From the NCBI GenBank assembly GCA_023413895.1, contig JAEZOU010000055.1:1-44399 (forward strand): DNA of 44,399 nucleotides, written 5' to 3'. The DNA comes from Bacteroidota bacterium. GTDB lineage: Bacteria; Bacteroidota; Bacteroidia; Bacteroidales; WCHB1-69. The notes beneath the pieces are model-generated. The model worked only from the letters and a program-made list of their open reading frames with translations, was not told where the DNA came from and did no database searches. The translations under genes and the position numbers were made by a program. Positions 40,850-44,399 of this stretch are shown here, piece by piece. The stretch's first letter is position 1. Every line of letters begins with the position of its first letter.

Positions 40850-40874
40850 CCCTATTGTATATCTCTTACAAGGC

Positions 40875-42128
40875 TTATTCAATGTGTGATGCAATATGCT
40901 CAGTAAGGCGGCCTAAGCAGTTTGTGTAGCTGCCAAACTCGTTGTCGTACCAGCCCATAATTTTAGCGTGAGTAACGGGTAGATTAATTTCTGTATTGAG
41001 ATTAACTCCTGCTGCTGCTAAAATCTCTTTTGAAACGTGCATGAAACCTGTGCGCGTGTGAATCTCTTTACCCTCAATAACTATTGCTGCTGGCATACCC
41101 AAAAGGTCGGTAGAAACGTTTTGCTTACCTGAGTAGAAAAGAAGGTCTTTCTGCTCGCCCAAAGCAGCTCTTTGGTAGATGTTACGCAAGTAATCACCGC
41201 TTATGTATGGCAAACCTTCTGGATTCAATCGTGAGTTGAAAGTGATGTTTAGTGCAATCAACGATACGGTTGTGGTGGGGATACGTATCGAATCAGCCAT
41301 AAAACCAAATTTAGTAATCTCTGGAATTACTTTCTCTAATGTTTTGGCTGCACCTGTAGAGGATAGTATGATGTTATTAAATACTGAACGATTTTTGCGT
41401 AAGTCGCTTGCTGCAGCTTTCGGAACTGAATCCAAAATGCTTTGCGTGTTGGTAGCCGCATGAACCGTTGATAAAGATGCAGTTAGAATATTGTGTGTCT
41501 CTTCATCTTCTAAAAGTGGTTTAAGCATGTGGGCCAAACCTGTTGTGGTACAGCTAGCCGCCGAAATGATATTGTGTCGCAATGGATCATAACATTCGTG
41601 GTTGATACCATAAATCAGGGTAGGGTAGAGCTCGTTGGCATTGGGTTCTGTGCCCTTAATTTTAAAGGGTGCACTACAAATTACTTTTTGCGCTCCCGCT
41701 ACTAAGTGTCCCTTTAAACTGCCCTTAGGATTGTCTGCAGGTTGAGTGGGATCTAAAAACTTACCTGTACAATCAACAACTAAGCGAACACCCTCCTTTT
41801 TCCAGTTGATGTCTTGTGGATTTCGATCGGAGATAAGTACTTTAATAGGAAATCCATTGATGGAAAATACTAAATTTTCACGGTCAGGAGTTTCAATCTT
41901 CAAATCTTCTCCGCATCGTCCGTTCATAAAGAAACGTAGCGGACCATAGGTGGAGTCGTAACACAAGGTGTGAATGAAGTCTTCTAACGTTTGCCCCACT
42001 TCTCTGCCGACATTAATTACAATTCCGTCAAATTTGCGTGACATTAGGTGATACCAAACTGATAGTTTACCAATTCTTCCTAACGAGTTGATTCCTAATA
42101 AGTTCTTTTCTTTAATGTTAATATCCAT
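40875..42128 (-). CDS. Divergent glyceraldehyde-3-phosphate dehydrogenase
   Basis: NAD(P)-dependent oxidation of a phosphorylated aldehyde, most likely glyceraldehyde 3-phosphate, in glycolysis or gluconeogenesis. Seen: GINSLGRIGKLSVW (usual form GINGFGRIGR); a catalytic Cys193 in SAASCTTTGLAHMLKPL (usual SNASCTTNCLAP); His223 in STVHAATNTQSILD (usual TVHAYTNDQ); and WYDNEFGSYTN at the C-terminus. At 417 residues it is about 80 longer than ordinary GAPDH, with extra sequence before the Cys (for example FFMNGRCGEDLKI) and after it. Catalytic residues are kept but the neighbouring ones differ, so substrate or cofactor preference may differ. A canonical copy may sit elsewhere in the genome. Confidence 0.82.
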   Translation of the reverse strand: MDINIKEKNLLGINSLGRIGKLSVWYHLMSRKFDGIVINVGREVGQTLEDFIHTLCYDSTYGPLRFFMNGRCGEDLKIETPDRENLVFSINGFPIKVLISDRNPQDINWKKEGVRLVVDCTGKFLDPTQPADNPKGSLKGHLVAGAQKVICSAPFKIKGTEPNANELYPTLIYGINHECYDPLRHNIISAASCTTTGLAHMLKPLLEDEETHNILTASLSTVHAATNTQSILDSVPKAAASDLRKNRSVFNNIILSSTGAAKTLEKVIPEITKFGFMADSIRIPTTTVSLIALNITFNSRLNPEGLPYISGDYLRNIYQRAALGEQKDLLFYSGKQNVSTDLLGMPAAIVIEGKEIHTRTGFMHVSKEILAAAGVNLNTEINLPVTHAKIMGWYDNEFGSYTNCLGRLTEHIASHIE

Positions 42129-42169
42129 AGCCTATATTTTTGATAAATAATTTTAAGATTTAGGAAAAG

Positions 42170-42177
42170 CAAAAGTA
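42170..42177 (-). promoter_or_regulatory. -7 box of the GAPDH gene (TACTTTTG on the minus strand)
   Basis: CAAAAGTA on the plus strand, 41 bases from the start codon; -33 element not found. Confidence 0.5.
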
Positions 42178-42234
42178 ATCAAATTTCTGTTAGGTTGAAC
42201 CTTAAAAATGGTAAATTTCTTTTTTATTTTTTAT

Positions 42235-42460
42235 TGGGGCGCATCGGCTCTATCCTACCGCACTAAGCCACCCGCCCGCCGTCGGGCTATCCGCTCAAAT
42301 TTCGCTGCTCAATCTCTTCTATAACAAATTTCTATACTTTCAATTTTTAATCTCTAATTACTCGATTCTAAGAATTCAAACCGCAGCTCATAACCGCTTC
42401 TATCCCTTGCGCAGCGCATTGCGCTCTTATCTACTTAGCCGCACAGAATCCAACTTTCGT
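42235..42460. repeat. GC-rich composite intergenic element, copy 2
   Basis: This covers most of the 464-base gap between the GAPDH start and the second T9SS gene, where no gene is seen. Module A (42235-42306) has GGGGCGCAT, CGGCTCTATC, CGCACTAAGCC and CGCCGTCGGGCTATCCGCT, then CAAATTTCGC; a pyrimidine-rich spacer follows; module B (about 42386-42412) has GCTCATAACCGCT and ATCCCT, then TGCGCAGCGCATTGCGC, which can fold. The tail has CACAGAATCCAACT. It matches copy 1 at 17311-17580 in order and orientation. Confidence 0.7.
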
Positions 42461-42540
42461 ATCCGTGTTCTTTGAAATAAATATCCCATAAAACCGTTGA
42501 ATGTTATGTGCTTATTCAGTAGTTCTACAATAGAGAAATA

Positions 42541-42567
42541 AAAAAGAGGCGCACCGCAGCACGCCTC
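42541..42567 (-). terminator. Terminator of the second T9SS adhesin gene
   Basis: Same hairpin as at 30003-30024 with two T-to-C changes on plus. In the minus transcript these make two G-U pairs, so the nine-pair stem (42546-42567) is kept; the A-run at 42541-42545 gives the U-tract. Confidence 0.82.
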
Positions 42568-42863
42568 CTTGAAGTTATTGATAATTCAGAAATTATCTCT
42601 TTACAAATCTCTTCGTTACCATTCCTTCAGCAGCATTGATACGTACCATATACATACCGTTTGCTAATTGAGAAACGTCAACTTGAGTAGATAGAGTTTC
42701 GATAGTAGCGTTAGAGATCAATTTTCCGTAAACGTCAAAAATTTGCATTTCTGCGCCGAGGAAACGACTATCAGCTACTTGAATTTGAATTTGTGAAGTT
42801 GCTGGGTTTGGATAGAGAACAACAGCAGCGTTCAAATCGATCTCTTCAATACCTGTTTCTTCT
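42546..42863. repeat. Near-identical 3' segment shared with the first T9SS gene (copy 2)
   Basis: Partner of 30003-30320 at a constant offset of 12543 bases. Divergence rises steadily upstream of about 42863. Confidence 0.85.
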
Positions 42864-44399
42864 ACAAATTCAACAGCAATAGTGTGATTAGCTACAACTG
42901 CAGAGAAAGTGTATTCGTTGTTAGCAGGAACTGCTGTTTCTGCATCGTCAACTAACAATCTGTCAACTACAGCGCCAGCGTTAGCAGTGAAAGTAAAGGT
43001 TACATCGCTTCCTTCTTGAACGGTAACGGTTCCGCTTGGTGCAATAGTACCAGGACCTGTAGCGGTAGCTGTGATGGTGTATGTGGTAACATCACCAGCT
43101 AAGGTTGTGAATGGTACTTCAGCAGACCAAGCACTTTCGTTAGAAGCATCACATACTGATTTAACGCGAACTACATAATTGGTAGAAGCGGTTAAACCTG
43201 TAATGTTGTAAGTAGTGGTTGTTAAGGTTGGTGATGCTGTCCAGTTAGAAGCAGTAGCCAATTTGTATTCAACAACCCACGCACTTTCTGAACTTACCCA
43301 ACTTACGTTAGCTGAGTTAGATGCTGCATTTACTTGAACGTTAGTAGGTGCATCACAAGGATCAGCAGCGACAGCAGCACCAATAGTAAAGTCATCAATA
43401 CCTACGCCATATCCGTAGTATGAAATACCCTTGAATGCAATTTGATAAGTTGCAGATGGATTAGGCAATGCAATTGAGTCTTTTGTCCAAACTGAAACAT
43501 CACTTGTGTGTGATAATAATTGTGTCCAAGTGGCTGTATTGCTAGTTCTATAATATACTACTAATTGATCTTGATCTCCACCCCAATCAGGTATTGCATA
43601 CCAGAATGAAAGATATGGATCTGTAACTTGAGTCAAATCGAAAATTGGAGAAATCAAGTAGCTTGAGTAGCCATTAGAAGAACTTCCAAAGAAGGAAGCA
43701 TTTGAACTTCCTGAATGTGCAGAATTAACAGGTGAATATGAACTACCTGTACCTGCAGTGACATTCCAATTAACAGAACCAGAAATATACTCTTGAGACC
43801 AACATGGTGGAAGTGATGGACCATTTTCGTATCCTTGGGTATATGGGAAGGTATTAATTACATCACATTCGGTAGCAAAGGATACAGCATCAGACCATTC
43901 AGATTGGTCAGTAGCACTACAAACGGCTTGTACATATACATCGTATGCTGTAGCAGATGTTAAACCTGTTAATGTATATGGATTGGTAACGTTAGGAACA
44001 ATAGTGCCTTGGCCTTGAGTAAATCCTGCAGGACCATATTCTATATTCCAAGCAGTAGCATTGGTTTGGTCTGTCCAAGAGATTGTGGCTTCAGTTTGCG
44101 CAATATTAGAAACTTGAAGGTTAAGCACTGGGAGACATGTTGGTGCCACATCAATAGTTACATCATCAATATAACCATAACCAGTTGTTGTAGTATATTC
44201 GTTTTTGAATGCTACATAGCGACCAGTACCAGTGTAGGAAGATAAATAAATAGTATGTTCACCCCAAGTCGTAGATGTACCCCAAGCGGTATCAATAGGA
44301 ACAAAGGTTGTGGCATCTGTAGGATCTGACATTACACCTACAATCATTCTTGAAGTAGTGTTAGATGGTCTGTACCAGAAGTTTACTTCTAATGTATTC
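42593..44399 (-). CDS. Second T9SS-secreted fibronectin III adhesin, N-terminal part beyond the window
   Basis: The frame stays open to base 44399, so only the last 600 or so residues are seen. The order from the edge is: end of a choice-of-anchor J-like domain (NFWYRPSNTTSRMIVGVM), a fibronectin III domain (CLPVLNLQVSNIAQTEATIS), a MAM-like domain (FPYTQGYENGPSLPPCW to IDDFTIG), another fibronectin III (CDAPTNVQVNAASNSANVSW), an InlB-like repeat (TITATATGPGTIAPSGTV), and a T9SS type A sorting domain ending KRFVKR. The last 90 or so residues are identical to those of the 3030-residue adhesin. Probably another surface or secreted adhesin of the same family; no catalytic motif is seen. Confidence 0.9.
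   Translation of the reverse strand, partial: NTLEVNFWYRPSNTTSRMIVGVMSDPTDATTFVPIDTAWGTSTTWGEHTIYLSSYTGTGRYVAFKNEYTTTTGYGYIDDVTIDVAPTCLPVLNLQVSNIAQTEATISWTDQTNATAWNIEYGPAGFTQGQGTIVPNVTNPYTLTGLTSATAYDVYVQAVCSATDQSEWSDAVSFATECDVINTFPYTQGYENGPSLPPCWSQEYISGSVNWNVTAGTGSSYSPVNSAHSGSSNASFFGSSSNGYSSYLISPIFDLTQVTDPYLSFWYAIPDWGGDQDQLVVYYRTSNTATWTQLLSHTSDVSVWTKDSIALPNPSATYQIAFKGISYYGYGVGIDDFTIGAAVAADPCDAPTNVQVNAASNSANVSWVSSESAWVVEYKLATASNWTASPTLTTTTYNITGLTASTNYVVRVKSVCDASNESAWSAEVPFTTLAGDVTTYTITATATGPGTIAPSGTVTVQEGSDVTFTFTANAGAVVDRLLVDDAETAVPANNEYTFSAVVANHTIAVEFVEETGIEEIDLNAAVVLYPNPATSQIQIQVADSRFLGAEMQIFDVYGKLISNATIETLSTQVDVSQLANGMYMVRINAAEGMVTKRFVKR

Larger units (their letters stand above)
40573..40874. 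other. Intergenic region between the chromate transporter and GAPDH genes
   Basis: About 300 bases with the transporter -7 box (40583-40590) and GAPDH terminator (40820-40849) at the two ends. Between them are two small dyads: CAGAATTAATTCTG at 40731-40744 and CATTGG/CCAATG arms at 40761-40777. No gene is seen. Confidence 0.55.

Overview
The window looks like chromosomal DNA from an AT-rich member of the Bacteroidota, most likely an uncultured member of the Bacteroidales. The evidence is: promoters with the TAnnTTTG -7 box typical of that phylum; two secreted proteins ending in a type IX secretion (T9SS) type A sorting domain; DUF4270 and DUF1573 proteins; a glycogen synthase-phosphorylase fusion; Mpl; and a Bacteroidota-style OstA protein. 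No rRNA, tRNA, CRISPR array, transposase or integrase was recognised. The window edges cut two genes, a zinc alcohol dehydrogenase on the left and a T9SS adhesin on the right.

Layout. 1-2775 is the accessory-looking part. It holds a GC-rich alcohol dehydrogenase, a DUF5714 protein, two decayed gene relics (an alcohol dehydrogenase fragment running in frame into a NUDIX hydrolase C-terminus) and an extremely T-rich stretch carrying three copies of a palindrome, followed by an ORF6N-domain gene (2776-3399). 3447-9730 is a plus-strand housekeeping operon (pssA, LOG-family hydrolase, GT3-GT35 glycogen synthase/phosphorylase fusion, maf) with its own promoter and a bidirectional terminator. 9747-17237 is a minus-strand run, uvrA-rimO-djlA-like-mpl, then a DUF1573 exported protein with its own promoter. 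17603-20926 is a minus-strand three-gene unit with overlapping ends (DUF362 ferredoxin lipoprotein, MORN-type lipoprotein, OstA-like LPS-transport protein). An Old Yellow Enzyme-type oxidoreductase follows on plus (21113-22351), facing DUF4270 plus a lone GT5 domain on minus. 24737-29925 encodes a DUF3857-like exported protein and a 1093-residue TPR/MORN-repeat protein. 30050-39142 is one 3030-residue T9SS adhesin. Then come a two-gene chromate transporter, a divergent GAPDH, and the 3' part of a second T9SS adhesin.

How the parts work together. The plus operon joins membrane lipid synthesis, nucleotide housekeeping and glycogen metabolism. The minus run joins DNA repair, ribosomal protein modification and peptidoglycan recycling. 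The right third is cell-surface biology: an outer-membrane-assembly candidate, lipoproteins, and two T9SS-exported adhesins whose 3' ends, including their terminators, are almost identical.

The least explained signals are non-coding: the three palindromes upstream of the ORF6N gene, and a GC-rich composite intergenic element present twice (17311-17580 and 42235-42460). No complete new defence or mobile system could be supported.
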